DNA from: Rhizobium sp. ACO-34A
GTDB taxonomy: Bacteria; Pseudomonadota; Alphaproteobacteria; Rhizobiales; Rhizobiaceae
Assembly: GCA_002600635.1 (NCBI GenBank)
Contig: CP021371.1
Location: 3,165,001 to 3,229,000, forward strand
DNA length: 64,000 nt
Direction of reading: 5' to 3'
Below the pieces are notes generated by a model that was given only the letters and a program-made list of their open reading frames with translations, had not been told where the DNA came from and did no database searches. The translations under genes and the position numbers were made by a program. Positions within the stretch are counted from its first letter, which is position 1. The number at the start of each line of letters is the position of its first letter. Shown in pieces: positions 1 to 8,883 of the stretch.

Positions 1-38
1 TGACAGGACGCCCGCTTGATTTGATTACGGGTTCCAGC

Positions 39-1088
39 ATGCTTCGTTCGTCCGCCATCCTTTCGCTCGCCTTTTTCCTGCCTCTGCCGCTGATGGCCGA
101 GCCGCTTCAGGAGGCCGGCCAGACGGCAGACCAGACGACCCCGATCACGCAGGAACAGGCGGCACCCGCACCGGAAAAGCCGAAACAGCTGCTGCTGATC
201 TCTTTCGACGGCGCCCATGACAACGCGCTGTGGACCAAGAGCCGCGACATCGCGCGCCGCGCCAACAACGCCCATTTCACCTACTTCCTCTCCTGCACCA
301 CGCTCATTCCGCGCTCTGCCTCCAAGGGCTATCAGGCACCGGGCAAGAAGGCCGGCCGCTCCAATGTCGGCTTCGCGCCGACCGTGGAAGACGTGACGAC
401 CCGGCTCGACAATCTGTGGAATGCTCACCTTGAAGGCCACGAGATAGGCAGCCATGTCTGCGGCCACTTCGATGGCAAGGACTGGTCGAAGGCCGACTGG
501 CTTTCGGAATTTTCCACCTTCCGTACCACGCTCGCCAACGCATGGAAGGCGAATGGCGTTGGGGACAAGGAGCCCCAGGGCTGGCAGGATTTCGCTGCCC
601 ACGGCATCAAGGGCGTCCGCGCGCCCTATCTTTCCGCCCCGGACAGCCTCGTCGAAGCCGAGAAGGCCTTCGGCTTCACCTTCGATGCGAGCCTCGTGAC
701 CAAGGGTCCGGCTCTGCCCAAACAGGACGACTCGGTCACCCGCTTCGGCCTGCCGCTCATTCCGGAGGGACCGCAGAGCCGCCGCATCATCGGCATGGAC
801 TACAATCTCTTCGTTCGCCACTCCGCCGGCATCGACAATCCCTCGCGCTCCGGGGAATTCGAGGAACGCACCTACGCAGCCTTCAAGGCGGCCTTCGAAG
901 ACCAGTACAATGGCGAACGCATCCCGGTTCAGTTCGGCTTCCATTTCGTCGAGATGAATGCCGGTGCCTACTGGCGCGCCATGGAACGGCTGGTCACCGA
1001 TGTCTGTCATCGGACGGATGTCGCCTGTGTCAGCTATTCGGAAGCGATGGATATCCTGGCGAAGCGTCAGGCGCCGCCCCGGTCCTGA
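39..1088 (+). CDS. Secreted polysaccharide deacetylase family protein
   Basis: The protein of about 349 residues begins with a clear signal peptide (MLRSSAILSLAFFLPLPLMAEP), so it is probably exported. After a Pro/Gln-rich linker the catalytic-type fold starts at LLLISFDGAHDN, the first-strand Asp motif of NodB-like deacetylases, and a later EIGSHVCGH stretch supplies candidate metal-binding histidines. I chose the ATG at 39 over an upstream in-frame TTG at 21 because it places the signal peptide at the N terminus. The substrate cannot be read from the sequence; the family removes N- or O-acyl groups from sugar polymers. It stands alone, with no operon partner visible downstream. Confidence 0.8.
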   Translation: MLRSSAILSLAFFLPLPLMAEPLQEAGQTADQTTPITQEQAAPAPEKPKQLLLISFDGAHDNALWTKSRDIARRANNAHFTYFLSCTTLIPRSASKGYQAPGKKAGRSNVGFAPTVEDVTTRLDNLWNAHLEGHEIGSHVCGHFDGKDWSKADWLSEFSTFRTTLANAWKANGVGDKEPQGWQDFAAHGIKGVRAPYLSAPDSLVEAEKAFGFTFDASLVTKGPALPKQDDSVTRFGLPLIPEGPQSRRIIGMDYNLFVRHSAGIDNPSRSGEFEERTYAAFKAAFEDQYNGERIPVQFGFHFVEMNAGAYWRAMERLVTDVCHRTDVACVSYSEAMDILAKRQAPPRS

Positions 1089-1502
1089 CCGCTCCCTACA
1101 CCGGGCGGGGATGATTCCGGCCTCTTCCCGAAAAATACTCCGGCAGCATCAAAGGCTTGACGAGATCGGTCCCTCTTTCGCGTCCCCGTGCGACCGCAAC
1201 CGCCTAACCTGATGAAGCCATCGGATGGGAAACCGGCTTCGCGAACCGGCCCTTCACGGATCAGAAAACGGTTCCCGGTGGTGCTGCGATAACGGTCTTT
1301 CGGAACCCTCCGACGATAACCCGAAGACCAAGGCGAAGATTGTAGCCGGGGCAGGCGGAACGCCTGATACCAATACCCCAAATTCAACCCCGCCCGCCCT
1401 TCTCCCAAAACACAACCGCGCCGGAGTGATCCGACGCGGCTGAAACGGCTGGCTATGCGGGCAGGATTTAAGGAGCGACCTGTCAAAGGTTGAAGTGCGC
1501 AC
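1089..1502. other. Intergenic stretch without a supported gene
   Basis: These 414 bases contain short open frames on both strands, but none has a ribosome binding site, a recognisable domain or rhizobial-type codon use. I see no RNA gene or strong terminator hairpin. Confidence 0.5.
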
Positions 1503-1928
1503 CTAAGCCGTCAAAGCAAGCCGAAAATTATCATTCCCCAAGCTGGTCAAATCGACACCCCAGAGCGTGACCGATGTGTTCACGTCAATATTGAGCACTG
1601 CATCACCCCCGTTCTGGCTACTTCTCCCGAGTATCTCGACGATGCTATCGGTCTGCTCCAGATGCAGTTCCAGAACATCGCTGGCCACATCAAAATCCGC
1701 AATCGCATCGCGTCCGCTGTAGCTTGAGAAAACAAACGTGTCGGAGCCGGATCCACCATAAAAAACCTGATCCTTCTCGTTGCCGGAAAGCCTGTCGTCC
1801 GATCCGCTGCCAATAATCACCAGCGATTCGCGTTCAGAAATATCCACGGCCTGCTTTTCCTCCTCGGCGGCGACCGCCAAATAGACATCCGAGATTTCAT
1901 AGGTTGTGCCGTCATTACTGGCTCTCAT
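1503..1928 (-). CDS. Small RTX-type calcium-binding domain protein
   Basis: This 141-residue acidic protein carries a glycine/aspartate nonapeptide region (GSGSDDRLSGNEKD, then YGGSGSDTFVFSSYSGRD) followed by a beta-rich segment. That is the layout of the C-terminal hemolysin-type calcium-binding/serralysin-C region of type I secreted proteins. No catalytic N-terminal domain and no signal peptide is present, so it is either a stand-alone secreted mini-RTX protein or the surviving tail of a larger one. Its start overlaps the end of the upstream membrane-protein gene by 14 bases, which suggests translational coupling. No ABC exporter lies nearby. Family assignment is good; function unknown. Confidence 0.65.
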   Translation of the reverse strand: MRASNDGTTYEISDVYLAVAAEEEKQAVDISERESLVIIGSGSDDRLSGNEKDQVFYGGSGSDTFVFSSYSGRDAIADFDVASDVLELHLEQTDSIVEILGRSSQNGGDAVLNIDVNTSVTLWGVDLTSLGNDNFRLALTA

Positions 1929-2169
1929 TGCCTTCTTTGTCGCTGCGTTCTCTTGTTAAACTTGTGCCCTTGTAGAACCCAAGGCTCTGAAGACCGATGA
2001 AACCGGCTATAAGTATCGGCACGTAAACCCACTTCGGGGCACCGCCTAGCCACGCCATGCCGGCAAGCAGGGTCAGGATGGCCCCGATGGAGATATGCCA
2101 TGCCGCTTGCGTATGAAGATTGAGCAGCCGCGAGACCTTGTCGTTAAGGCGCTTCAGCAGGTTCCACAT
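1915..2169 (-). CDS. Small membrane protein with two hydrophobic segments
   Basis: The 84-residue product has two predicted membrane spans: about residues 25-43 (WHISIGAILTLLAGMAWLGG) and 47-65 (VYVPILIAGFIGLQSLGFY). Short charged tails flank them. I do not recognise the family. It is first in a two-gene unit with the RTX mini-protein, whose start lies inside its 3' end. The AT-rich upstream region from 2170 presumably holds the promoter. Confidence 0.5.
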   Translation of the reverse strand: MWNLLKRLNDKVSRLLNLHTQAAWHISIGAILTLLAGMAWLGGAPKWVYVPILIAGFIGLQSLGFYKGTSLTRERSDKEGNESQ

Positions 2170-2360
2170 ATGAATGCTGCCTTTCTGGGAAAACCAATAA
2201 CATGAATTATTTATTCAAGTTATTTTTGCAGCCAATGGTTGCCATGCCATACGTATGATCGAGGCAGAAAAATTCATTTTTTAAGTATTTACATCAGGAA
2301 CATGAGTATGGCTGCCCGCAATGGGAATCATCCCTCGCAATTCACTGGAAACCCCAAAAT

Positions 2361-2456
2361 ATAATTCGACCGAAGTGAAACGAATATCGAAAATATCACG
2401 CCAAATTAAAGCAAGTAATATCGCATTTCGATCTGATTACAACATGTCGAAATGCG
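2361..2456. repeat. Intergenic repeat, degenerate copy of the 47.9-kb element
   Basis: The first 30 bases (ATAATTCGACCGAAGTGAAA, then CGAATATCGA) align with only a few substitutions to the repeat starting at 47878. In both copies the block is followed by a similar spacer and a hairpin containing GATCTGATT. Here the hairpin arms are CGCATTTCGA (2422-2431) and TCGAAATGCG (2447-2456). The arms differ in sequence from the other copy yet still pair, which suggests a conserved stem. The element resembles rhizobial intergenic mosaic (RIME-like) elements. The rest of the 2170-2568 gap shows no supported gene and is notably AT-rich. Confidence 0.6.
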
Positions 2457-2568
2457 AAATAAGGATAGCCCCACCAGAACAGGTCTCTGCGATATTCGTC
2501 GAGTGTGGGAATCAATTGCGTATAACCGAGCCCTCTCCACCCACATCATCAACTGGCGGAACTGGCTA

Positions 2569-3846
2569 TCAGTGCTTGTTCGCCTCGATCTCGCCGAACT
2601 GCTGTTCCCGCTCAAGATATTTCTGGTCGATTTCCGGCAGCGCCTCGTTGTCGATCGCGGCTTCGAACGTGCGCAGACGTTTGTAGATCGAGAGCAGTTC
2701 GACGATGGTCGGCCACACATTGACGAGATACTGGAACGAGTTCGACACCTGGCCAAACGCGGTGGCGATCTGCTGGTAGATACCATAGGTGATCTTCACG
2801 GCGACGATGGTCGGCACCAGCATGAAGATCAGGAACAGCGCGTCGGCCTGATTGTAGAACGACCGCGCCAGGTTGAAGTAGGTGTAGTGGAAATAGAGGC
2901 GGAAATAGTTTTTCCGCACATTGGAGAAGAGCTCGGCAACGGTCAGCGGCTGGGCCCTGTCCGCATGGTCCTCGCCATAGACGAGTTCCTTGCGGTAAGC
3001 CGCCTCGACACGCTGGTTGCGGAATTCGAGACCCGGCAGCTTGATACCGACAAGCGCCAGCAGGCCAGTACCGAAGACGGACCAGACCAGCGCCAGCCAG
3101 AACAGGCTGTGAGGAATCTGGCCGATGATCGGCAGGTCGGTCACATATTTCGACAGCACGAACAGGATCGGCAGGAAGGCGACGAGGTTCATCACCGCAT
3201 CGATCAGGCTCACGCCCAGACCCTCGAAGGTGGTAGCGAAGCGCATGGTGTCTTCCTGCACGCGCTGTGAGGCACCTTCGATATGACGCACCTTCTGCCA
3301 TTTCGACATGTAGTAGTTGTTCATCGCGGAACGCCAGCGGAACACATAGTGGCTGACGAAGAAGCGCACCACGACGAAGACCGCCACGTTCAGGAAGGCG
3401 ATGCTCCAGAACGTGATCATCAGGCTGTAGAAATCCCATTCCGAAATGCCGGGCTTGCCGGTCAGCGCGTTCTGCAGGAGGTCGCCGAAGGGACGGCGCC
3501 AGTTGTTGAGCAGCACCGACACCTGAACGTCGAAATAGGTGGTGAAGATGATGAAATAGGAACCCCAGATCGCCCAGTGTCGCCAGGGATGATCCTTGGC
3601 GTAGTATTCCCAGAACAGGCCGAAGACCGCCGCCCACGCTGCCGCATAGAGGTAGAACCACAGGTAGTCGGTGGTGATGAAGAAGCTCAGGTTGATGATC
3701 GGCTCTGCATCTTCCGGCATCGGCTGGAAGCCGAGTGCCGCACCCATCTGCGCGCCCGCCAGATACCAGACGAGGATCGCCAGCAGGGTCCAGATAGCGA
3801 AGGATGAGAAGAACAGTTTCGGTTTGGGAAAGAAGGATTGAAACAC
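2569..3846 (-). CDS. bacA: Peptide transporter BacA/SbmA family
   Basis: The 425-residue integral membrane protein has the full length and layout of SbmA/BacA: an N-terminal MFQSFFPKP start and six or more membrane spans. Family-typical stretches include WREYY-like [46 protein letters not shown] and the C-terminal [15 protein letters not shown] [23 protein letters not shown]. BacA proteins import peptides such as nodule-specific cysteine-rich peptides and bleomycin, driven by the proton gradient, and affect very-long-chain fatty acid modification of lipid A. It is essential for chronic legume or animal infection in several relatives. Transcribed alone. Confidence 0.93.
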   Translation of the reverse strand: MFQSFFPKPKLFFSSFAIWTLLAILVWYLAGAQMGAALGFQPMPEDAEPIINLSFFITTDYLWFYLYAAAWAAVFGLFWEYYAKDHPWRHWAIWGSYFIIFTTYFDVQVSVLLNNWRRPFGDLLQNALTGKPGISEWDFYSLMITFWSIAFLNVAVFVVVRFFVSHYVFRWRSAMNNYYMSKWQKVRHIEGASQRVQEDTMRFATTFEGLGVSLIDAVMNLVAFLPILFVLSKYVTDLPIIGQIPHSLFWLALVWSVFGTGLLALVGIKLPGLEFRNQRVEAAYRKELVYGEDHADRAQPLTVAELFSNVRKNYFRLYFHYTYFNLARSFYNQADALFLIFMLVPTIVAVKITYGIYQQIATAFGQVSNSFQYLVNVWPTIVELLSIYKRLRTFEAAIDNEALPEIDQKYLEREQQFGEIEANKH

Positions 3847-3995
3847 GGGGCGGGCTGCTTTCTCGGCGTGAAACGGGAGGGCGTTTGAAACCCGGTCTGT
3901 CGCGCGAAATTAGGGCAGAACAAAGAACCCAGCAATGCCATTACCAAAATGTAACCGGACCGGCCGAAGCCAATTCACAGCTTAGCCGCAACGGC

Positions 3996-5177
3996 TCAGG
4001 CGAGCCGCCGGTAAACCGGCAGCACCACCAGCGCCGCGACAAGAAGCGCGAAGGCCGCGGCAATGGTTCCGGCATCGTAACTGCCCGTCCATTCGGCAAG
4101 CAAACCGGCGACCAGCGGACCGATGATCTGGCCGACACCGAAAGCGGCGGTCAGGAAGGCGAGCGCGCGGCGCTGGCTTTCCGGTGCAAGCTGGCGTCCG
4201 ATCCTCAGCGCATAGGCGGTGACGATCATGAATGTCGCGCCGAGCATCAAACCGCCGACGATCGGCGCATAGGGCGAAGGCAGCAACACCGAACCCAGCA
4301 CGCCGGCCGCCTCGATCAGCAGACTGACCACATAGGTTCCACGCAACCCGATTCGGATCATCACCCGCCGCCACGCGAACAGCGAAACCGCCGCCGTGCA
4401 GCCGGCCAGGAACCATGTCAGGAACTCCACCATATGCCCGGCCGCACTCATGCGCGCCATGGCAACGACGAAAGTGGCGGTGACCACATAGCCGAAGCCG
4501 AACAGCGCATAGGAAATCGTCAGCAGCACCAGCGGGAGCTTCCAGACGAGCGGCGGCTCAGGGCTGGGCTTCACCTCGAATTTCGGAGCCGGAGGCAGAA
4601 GCACGATGACGATCAGCAACGCGACGAGACTGATTGCGGCCCCCACCAGCCAGTCCACCCGCCACGAGGCAACAGCGAACGGACCTGAGAAAGCCACGAT
4701 AGCCACCATCAGCGAAGAGACGGCAATCCCGAACCCCACACCGCCGAAATGGGCCGACTGAACCGTCTCGCTGCCGGCCCGCGCGGCATGGCCGAGAACG
4801 ACGGTCGTTATGAAGATCATGGCAAAGGCGCTGGCGAGACCGGCAAGAAAGCGTAGCACGCAGAAGGCCCAGACCGTCTCGACGCCGGCCATGGCGGCCA
4901 GCAGAAGCGTGCTGATGGTCAACGCAGCAAGTCCCGCGCCACGCTCCCGGCCCGCAACCCAGCCATAGGCCGCAAGAATGGCACCCGCCAGATAGCCGGT
5001 AAAGTTCGCCGCCGCGATCAACCCCGCATCGCCGCTCGAAAGACCGAGATCGGTCACCATGCCCGGCAGGATCGGCGTGAAGGAGAAGCGCCCGAAGCCC
5101 ATGGCAGCCGCCATGGCCAGCGCGCCGGCGAGAGCCGTCTTGAAAAGATCGAAACCTTGGGAATTGCCGTTTGTCAT
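3996..5177 (-). CDS. YbfB/YjiJ-type MFS transporter
   Basis: This 393-residue protein has twelve likely membrane spans and the signature MGFGRFSFTPILPGM near the N terminus, typical of the YbfB/YjiJ branch of the major facilitator superfamily. Members are putative exporters whose substrates are unknown. The ATG at 5177 (MTNGNSQGF) is preferred to the further upstream start because the extra residues are charged and unlike the family. Neighbours are unrelated genes, so context does not suggest a substrate. Confidence 0.82.
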   Translation of the reverse strand: MTNGNSQGFDLFKTALAGALAMAAAMGFGRFSFTPILPGMVTDLGLSSGDAGLIAAANFTGYLAGAILAAYGWVAGRERGAGLAALTISTLLLAAMAGVETVWAFCVLRFLAGLASAFAMIFITTVVLGHAARAGSETVQSAHFGGVGFGIAVSSLMVAIVAFSGPFAVASWRVDWLVGAAISLVALLIVIVLLPPAPKFEVKPSPEPPLVWKLPLVLLTISYALFGFGYVVTATFVVAMARMSAAGHMVEFLTWFLAGCTAAVSLFAWRRVMIRIGLRGTYVVSLLIEAAGVLGSVLLPSPYAPIVGGLMLGATFMIVTAYALRIGRQLAPESQRRALAFLTAAFGVGQIIGPLVAGLLAEWTGSYDAGTIAAAFALLVAALVVLPVYRRLA

Positions 5178-5273
5178 ACGCGGCTTATCGCATCGCACAA
5201 TCGCGCCGACAAACCACAAATACTGATCGCCGGCTCAACGCCGCTTGATGGAAAGCGGGCAAAAGAGCCAGTT

Positions 5274-5591
5274 TCAAGGCTCCTCCAGATCGATGTCATC
5301 ATCAAGCGGCACAGTTGGCTGCCGCTGATGTCCGTGGCGGATGGCCAGGATGACGACGGTAGCGGGATGCACTTCATAGTCGATCAGATAAGAACCCAGT
5401 ACGAACCGGAAGACACCCGGTATCGGAAGCTCTTCGGAAATCCTGCCGATGTTGGGAAAAGTCGAAAGATGCTCTTTCAGCCGTTTCAGGTTTTCGACGA
5501 AATCACGGGCCGCTTGCGGATTGCGCGCTTGCAGATAGTCAACCTCGGATCTGACGTAGTCACGTGCTCGGGGCGAGAGAATGACCTTCAA
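5274..5591 (-). CDS. ParE/RelE-superfamily toxin
   Basis: The 105-residue protein has the ParE layout: an opening strand MKVILSPRARDYVRSEVDYL, a helix with AARDFVENLKRLKEHLSTFPNIGR, and a closing beta sheet FRFVLGSYLIDYEVHPATVVILAIRHGHQR. The only sensible start is a TTG at 5591, and its first base overlaps the antitoxin stop (TTGA), so the toxin is translationally coupled to the upstream antitoxin. ParE toxins poison gyrase and RelE toxins cleave mRNA; the PxSPxAxxD-like N terminus favours ParE, but this is inference. Confidence 0.85.
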   Translation of the reverse strand: MKVILSPRARDYVRSEVDYLQARNPQAARDFVENLKRLKEHLSTFPNIGRISEELPIPGVFRFVLGSYLIDYEVHPATVVILAIRHGHQRQPTVPLDDDIDLEEP

Positions 5592-5851
5592 GCAGCAGCA
5601 TCCTTGGCAGCGCCCTCCAGTTCCTTGATCACGTCGTCAAGATCGACCCCGCCCCCCTGATCGACGTCAGCCCGGGCCTCGGCCAATTCCATAAGTTCAC
5701 GACCTTCCGCGGCGAGATAGGATTTCAGGGCACGGACGATGACCCAACTGCGGCTACGCTCGCAAATCCGCGCAATTTCCTCGACTTCCGCCAGAATATC
5801 TACAGGAAGCCGCATGGTAAGAGGATCGGAAAGCTTGCTCGTCTTCTGCAT
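5588..5851 (-). CDS. Ribbon-helix-helix antitoxin (ParD/CopG-like)
   Basis: This 87-residue protein begins with a ribbon-helix-helix DNA-binding domain (LTMRLPVDILAEVEEIARICERSRSWVIVRALKSYL) and ends in an acidic tail suited to toxin binding. The ATG at 5851 sits six bases behind a GGAGG site and is preferred over one at 5863 that overlaps that site. It is first in the operon with the ParE-like toxin and probably autoregulates the promoter in 5852-5941. Confidence 0.85.
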   Translation of the reverse strand: MQKTSKLSDPLTMRLPVDILAEVEEIARICERSRSWVIVRALKSYLAAEGRELMELAEARADVDQGGGVDLDDVIKELEGAAKDAAA

Positions 5852-5941
5852 TTTTCCCTCCATTTGTAATACAAAATAGCGCGCCTGACCGTGAAGGTCA
5901 AACGCGCCATGAGACTGGCAGCAAATGTGAAGAGATGCGCT

Positions 5942-6691
5942 CTATTCCGAAAGCGTCAGGATGATCGGGCCGTTGCGGGTGACGACAAGGGTGTGCTCGA
6001 ACTGCACGGTCGGCGCCTTGGGTTCGCTGAAAAGCGTCCAGGGATCGTCGCCATCCTCGGCCCAGAGGCCACCGATGGAAAGGAACGGCTCGACGGTGAA
6101 GACCTGCCCCTCCTCCATCATCCGCGTCTCGTCCGGGTCCGGCCAGGTCGCGAGTTCCTTCGGCTCCTCGTGCAGCGAATGGCCGATCCCATGGCTCGCA
6201 AGGTTCTGGATCAGCGTATAGCGGTTCTTTCGCGCGAACGTGCCGATGGCGTTGCCGATATTGGCCATGGGCTGGCCGGTGCGAACCTGATTGATCCCGA
6301 CCCACATCGCCCGCTTGCCGTCACGTACCAGCCGCTCGAGCTTCGGTGTTACCGGCGGCACGATGAAGGACGAGCCGGTATCGCCGAAGAAGCCCGCCTT
6401 CTCGCCTGAAACGTCGATATTGACGAGATCGCCGGCGAGGATCTTACGGTCGCCCGGAATGCCGTGGGCGACTTCCTCGTTGACGCTGATGCAGGTCGCA
6501 CCCGGAAACTGGTAACAGAGCTCTGGTGCCGACTGCGCGCCGGCGTCTTCCAGAACCTTGCGGCCGATCTGGTCCAGCTCCCGCGTGGTGATCCCCGGCT
6601 CCAGCGCCGCCGCCATCGTCTTCACGGCCACGGCGCAGATATGGCCGATCTCCTTGAGGCGGGTCAGGTCGTCGTCGCTGGATACAATCAT
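5942..6691 (-). CDS. map: Type I methionine aminopeptidase
   Basis: The 249-residue enzyme removes N-terminal methionine from nascent proteins. The five metal ligands of the pita-bread fold are visible: Asp in NIDVSG, Asp in GDTGSSF, His in [10 protein letters not shown], Glu in FTVEPF and Glu in QFEHT. Length matches type Ia enzymes. Its ATG overlaps the TGA of the upstream LLM oxidoreductase (ATGA), so the two are co-transcribed. This could be a second map paralogue, since the housekeeping copy is often found elsewhere. Confidence 0.93.
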   Translation of the reverse strand: MIVSSDDDLTRLKEIGHICAVAVKTMAAALEPGITTRELDQIGRKVLEDAGAQSAPELCYQFPGATCISVNEEVAHGIPGDRKILAGDLVNIDVSGEKAGFFGDTGSSFIVPPVTPKLERLVRDGKRAMWVGINQVRTGQPMANIGNAIGTFARKNRYTLIQNLASHGIGHSLHEEPKELATWPDPDETRMMEEGQVFTVEPFLSIGGLWAEDGDDPWTLFSEPKAPTVQFEHTLVVTRNGPIILTLSE

Positions 6692-7809
6692 CGTTCGTCT
6701 TTCAGGCCATCCGGCCCCGCCTTGTCAGAAGGGGCCTTCTTATTTTGAAGGAATGCGGGGTGCTTACGCCCCGCTTCCGACGGGGTCAATGCCTTTCGCA
6801 CCAGAGGCGCGACTTTTGTGCCGTAAAGCTCGATGCCGCGCATGATGTCCTTATGCGGCATCGGGCCGATTGCCATCTGCAGCATGAAGCGGGTATTGCC
6901 GAAGAGCTTGTGGTTGGCGACGATCTTTTCCGCAACGGTTTCCGGATCGCCGACAAACAGCGCGCCTTCCGGCCCGCGCGACATGTCGAAATGGGCGCGG
7001 CTCGTCGGCCCCCAGCCACGTTCCCGGCCGATGCGGTTCATCACGGTCGCCTGCGGCTCATAGAACGTATCGGCAGCCTTCTCCGTCGTGTCGGCAATGA
7101 AGCCATGCACGTTGATCGAGGTCTGCAGCGTCTTCGGATCAAGACCCGCCTTGACGGCGCTCTGGCGATAGAGATCGAAGAGCGGCGCAAACCGCCGGGG
7201 TTCGCCGCCGATGATGGCAAGCGCCAGCGGCAGGCCGAGATAGCCGGCCCGCGCCGCCGATTGCGGCGTGCCGCCGATGGCAATCCACAGCGGCAACGGG
7301 TCCTGCAGCGGACGCGGATAGACGCAGCGCCCGGCAATCGGCTTGCGCGTCTCGCCTTCCCAGGTCACCACCTCGTTCTCGCGGATCTCTCCAAGCAGCT
7401 GCAGCTTCTCGGCAAACAGCAGGTCGCAATCCTCGAGGTCATAGCCGAACAGCGGGAAGCTCTCGATGAAGGAACCACGTCCCGCCATGATCTCGGCGCG
7501 GCCGTTCGACAACAGGTCGATGGTGGCGAACTGCTGGAAAACGCGGACCGGATCGTCGGAGGAAAGCACGGTAACGGCGCTCGTCAGGCGAATGTTATTC
7601 GTCTTGACGGCAGCAGCGGCAAGAATGGTGGATGGCGACGAGGCCATGTAATCGGGACGGTGGTGTTCGCCGAGACCGAAGACATCGAGACCCACTTCGT
7701 CGGCCAGCTGAATTTCCTCCAGCAAATCGTCGAGGCGGCGCTTGGCTTCCGCGCCCTTGTTGGCTGCATTCGGATCGACGTCCGCGAAGGTATAAAGTCC
7801 GAGTTCCAT
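6688..7809 (-). CDS. LLM-class flavin-dependent oxidoreductase
   Basis: The 373-residue protein belongs to the bacterial luciferase-like family: [13 protein letters not shown] opening strand, [35 protein letters not shown], and [20 protein letters not shown] are characteristic flavin/F420-binding barrel stretches. Substrate unknown; members oxidise aldehydes, alkanesulfonates or aromatic compounds with reduced flavin. It is the first gene of a two-gene unit with map, overlapping by four bases. Confidence 0.85.
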   Translation of the reverse strand: MELGLYTFADVDPNAANKGAEAKRRLDDLLEEIQLADEVGLDVFGLGEHHRPDYMASSPSTILAAAAVKTNNIRLTSAVTVLSSDDPVRVFQQFATIDLLSNGRAEIMAGRGSFIESFPLFGYDLEDCDLLFAEKLQLLGEIRENEVVTWEGETRKPIAGRCVYPRPLQDPLPLWIAIGGTPQSAARAGYLGLPLALAIIGGEPRRFAPLFDLYRQSAVKAGLDPKTLQTSINVHGFIADTTEKAADTFYEPQATVMNRIGRERGWGPTSRAHFDMSRGPEGALFVGDPETVAEKIVANHKLFGNTRFMLQMAIGPMPHKDIMRGIELYGTKVAPLVRKALTPSEAGRKHPAFLQNKKAPSDKAGPDGLKDER

Positions 7810-8042
7810 AACGGTCTCCCTTTGAAGTCACGACACAGATAGAGATCGAAAGCGACAAGGGCAAATCACCGGAAAGGCAACACAGTGTTCGCTCGGAAGC
7901 AGGTGAACCTGCCGACCCATTGCAAAAAATGCAACAGGCCACCTTCCAAAAACGCGATTGCCAGCACACTCGGTTTGCGCGTAACTTTTCATTATCTTTT
8001 GCGGCGCAGCAGAACGCCGGTTTTTATGTGGGAGAGGTAAAG

Positions 8043-8816
8043 ATGGGCAGAACAGTCGTCGTCACAGGCTCGACCAGCGGCATCGGCCTTGCAATTGCAA
8101 AAGCCTTCGCGGCGGAAGGCGATAACGTCGTCATCAACGGCTTCGGCGACGCTGCCGAGATCGAGACGATCCGCAAGGGCCTCGAAGCCCATGGCGGCCG
8201 CGCCATCTATCATGGCGCAGACATGACGAAGCCGGCCGAGATCCGCGACCTGATGGCGACCGCCGCCCGCGAGTTCGGCATGGTCGACGTGCTCGTCAAC
8301 AATGCCGGTATCCAGCACGTCTCCCCGGTCGAGGATTTCCCGGAAGACAAATGGAACCAGATCATCGCGATCAACCTCAACAGCTCCTTTCATACGATCC
8401 GCGCCGCCGTTCCGGCGATGAAGGAAAAACGCCACGGGCGCATCATCAACGTTGCCTCCGCCCACGGACTGATCGCCTCGCCCTTCAAATCGGCCTATGT
8501 GGCGGCAAAACATGGTATCATGGGCCTCACGAAGAGCGTGGCGCTGGAGCTTGCCGAATTCGGCGTGACCGCGAATGCGATCTGCCCGGGCTATGTGCTG
8601 ACGCCGCTGGTGGAGAAGCAGATCCCCGACACGGCCAAGGCTCGAGGCATCACGGAAGAACAGGTGAAATCCGAGGTCATGCTGAAATTCCAGCCGACCA
8701 AGGAATTCGTCGCAGTCGAGGAGGTCGCAGCCACCGCGCTGTTCCTCGCAAGCGACGCGGCAAGGCAGATCACCGGCACCCATATTTCGATCGATGGCGG
8801 CTGGACGGCACAGTAA
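8043..8816 (+). CDS. bdhA: 3-hydroxybutyrate dehydrogenase (SDR)
   Basis: The 257-residue short-chain dehydrogenase shows the nucleotide-binding TGSTSGIG, NNAG, catalytic Ser (NVASAHG) and Tyr-x-x-x-Lys (YVAAK), plus PGYVLTPLVEKQIPD, the substrate-lid region typical of D-3-hydroxybutyrate dehydrogenase. It interconverts 3-hydroxybutyrate and acetoacetate using NAD during polyhydroxybutyrate use. The ATG at 8043 is preceded by GGAGAGGTAAAG, so the upstream in-frame ATGs are not used. Sixty-seven bases separate it from xdhA; whether they share a transcript is not clear. Confidence 0.9.
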   Translation: MGRTVVVTGSTSGIGLAIAKAFAAEGDNVVINGFGDAAEIETIRKGLEAHGGRAIYHGADMTKPAEIRDLMATAAREFGMVDVLVNNAGIQHVSPVEDFPEDKWNQIIAINLNSSFHTIRAAVPAMKEKRHGRIINVASAHGLIASPFKSAYVAAKHGIMGLTKSVALELAEFGVTANAICPGYVLTPLVEKQIPDTAKARGITEEQVKSEVMLKFQPTKEFVAVEEVAATALFLASDAARQITGTHISIDGGWTAQ

Positions 8817-8883
8817 GACGCCATACCCAGAGGGAAATGCGGGGCACGCAGGCGACAAACACCCCGCCAGGAAAAGGCATTCA

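Noticed and set aside
1067..1486. A 139-codon minus-strand open frame
   Set aside because: There is no ribosome site, no recognisable domain and no conserved composition; treated as noncoding.
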